A DNA stretch of 64,000 bases, taken from positions 7,229,001 through 7,293,000 of the forward strand of contig NC_066595.1 in assembly GCF_905475345.1 (NCBI RefSeq), given 5' to 3'. The notes beneath the pieces are model-generated. The model was not told the DNA's origin and did not search any database. It was given only the letters and a program-made list of their open reading frames with translations. Both the position numbers and the translations under genes were made by a program. Origin of the DNA: Vespula vulgaris (lineage: Eukaryota; Arthropoda; Insecta; Hymenoptera; Vespidae). Below, piece by piece: positions 63,133 through 64,000 of the stretch. Position 1 is the stretch's first letter; each line of letters starts with the position of its first letter.

Positions 63133-64000
63133 GGCTTTGCAAGCGTTCTCCCTTGCTCTCCAGTTTTCTCTGGCCCTCGTGGTTCCTCTGCAATTCAAGC
63201 CCGTGTATGCACTTATCCATTGGTGCATAAATATATCATGTTTCACGCGTTAATTCGTTAAAGAAATCGACCTTTCGATTTTCACGCTGCTTATTTTTTG
63301 GTCACTCGTATCTAGAGCTCGTCAACAACACCTTTCCATTACAAATTTTTATTATACAAACTTTCCGATACGAAAAGCTCGGTGTTTATTTTTCATTTTT
63401 CACAAGTAAATCGATGGTAAACGTACGAATTGAATTTTACTTCGATTCGATCGAAACAAAATTCAGAGATACGACAGTATCGTCGTACGTATAAACTTGC
63501 TCACGAAACAACGACTTACGAGCAGAGTCTGGGTTTATTACGATGGGAATATTCTAGAGAGGTTCGAAACGATGTTTTATAGGATACCTATGACTCTTTG
63601 ATGGTCATTCTATGAGGATGTACGATCATGATCCGTTTGATATAGATAGATACGTACACCTATGTACGTTCATGTTGAAATCGACAATTATAATTATCAT
63701 AATTTTCATTAATGTTTCATCATCATCTTAACATTTAAAACATATCGTTTTATTAAAAACAAAAAAAAGAAAAAGAAAAACGAAACAAAAGAAAGGACAA
63801 AATAATCGAAAAATAAATTTTATAAGATCGAAGTGATAGATATTATTCGGTTGACGGCTTAATCACTTGTCTATTTATTAGCTTTATCAAACGAGTAAAG
63901 ACAAACGAATGATACCAACAGCTTGCACCTTTTAAATGTTCAATTAATTCTGATATGGTAAAGCATCCGTTAGAACTGAGAACCGTAAGGGAACACGATT

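Larger units (their letters stand above)
57786..64000. other. Right-hand stretch without a recognised gene
   Basis: Contains ORFs of 168 codons (57951-58457) and 102 codons (58932-59240) on the plus strand, both starting in pyrimidine-rich DNA and showing no domain. A strong acceptor (ttttctttttccgcag, AG at about 60947-60948) opens only a short frame. Simple repeats are listed separately. Confidence 0.45.

Noticed and set aside
1..64000. tRNA, rRNA, CRISPR array or intact transposase/reverse transcriptase
   Set aside because: No B-box/A-box pair, conserved rRNA core, spaced direct-repeat array or catalytic motif of these families was found. Regular repeats are micro- or minisatellites without spacers.

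Overview
This is a eukaryotic, almost entirely non-coding window. It is AT-rich, rich in CpG dinucleotides for an animal genome, and dense in simple repeats: (GA/CT)n, (TA)n, (CA)n and (GAC)n. The one recognisable gene is a kainate-type ionotropic glutamate receptor with an insect-like N-terminus. Together with the lack of CpG depletion, this suggests an insect, most likely a hymenopteran (bee, wasp or ant). The order is an inference; only the receptor family is well supported.

The receptor gene lies on the minus strand, so it runs right to left. Its first coding exon (37826-37898) carries the start codon and signal peptide, behind a leader (37899-38121) with three short upstream ORFs. An intron of 36,580 bp (1246-37825) follows. 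The second coding exon (1084-1245) holds the start of the ligand-binding extracellular region. The splice phases agree exactly: joining the exons gives ...PPVIRI-G-AIFTEDQKDS... without a break. The rest of the receptor lies beyond the left edge. Only about 79 codons of this gene fall in the window.

Region by region: 1-1083 is the start of the receptor's second intron, with an unrecognised plus-strand ORF at the left edge. The span 1246-37825 is the giant intron. It contains a degraded Tigger/pogo-like MITE (about 23445-24215), a 162-bp tandem duplication (8579-8902), a perfect 19-bp hairpin (5074-5117), a GC-richer block with regulatory-looking motifs (27660-27940), two minus-strand exon-like segments (8940-8996, 34886-34963) and a TATA box with a small ORF (17001-17168). 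The span 38122-64000 lies upstream of the receptor's start codon. It contains GC-rich promoter-like blocks (40480-40760, 44040-44290, 57290-57860), a long (GAC)n tract, a 13-bp minisatellite and one plus-strand exon candidate (52648-52841).

Most longer open frames here come from simple repeats or polypyrimidine tracts and were rejected. I found no tRNA, rRNA, CRISPR array or intact transposase. I did not find a previously undescribed system. The most useful results are the split receptor gene with its leader uORFs, the exon-like pieces in its intron, and the MITE.
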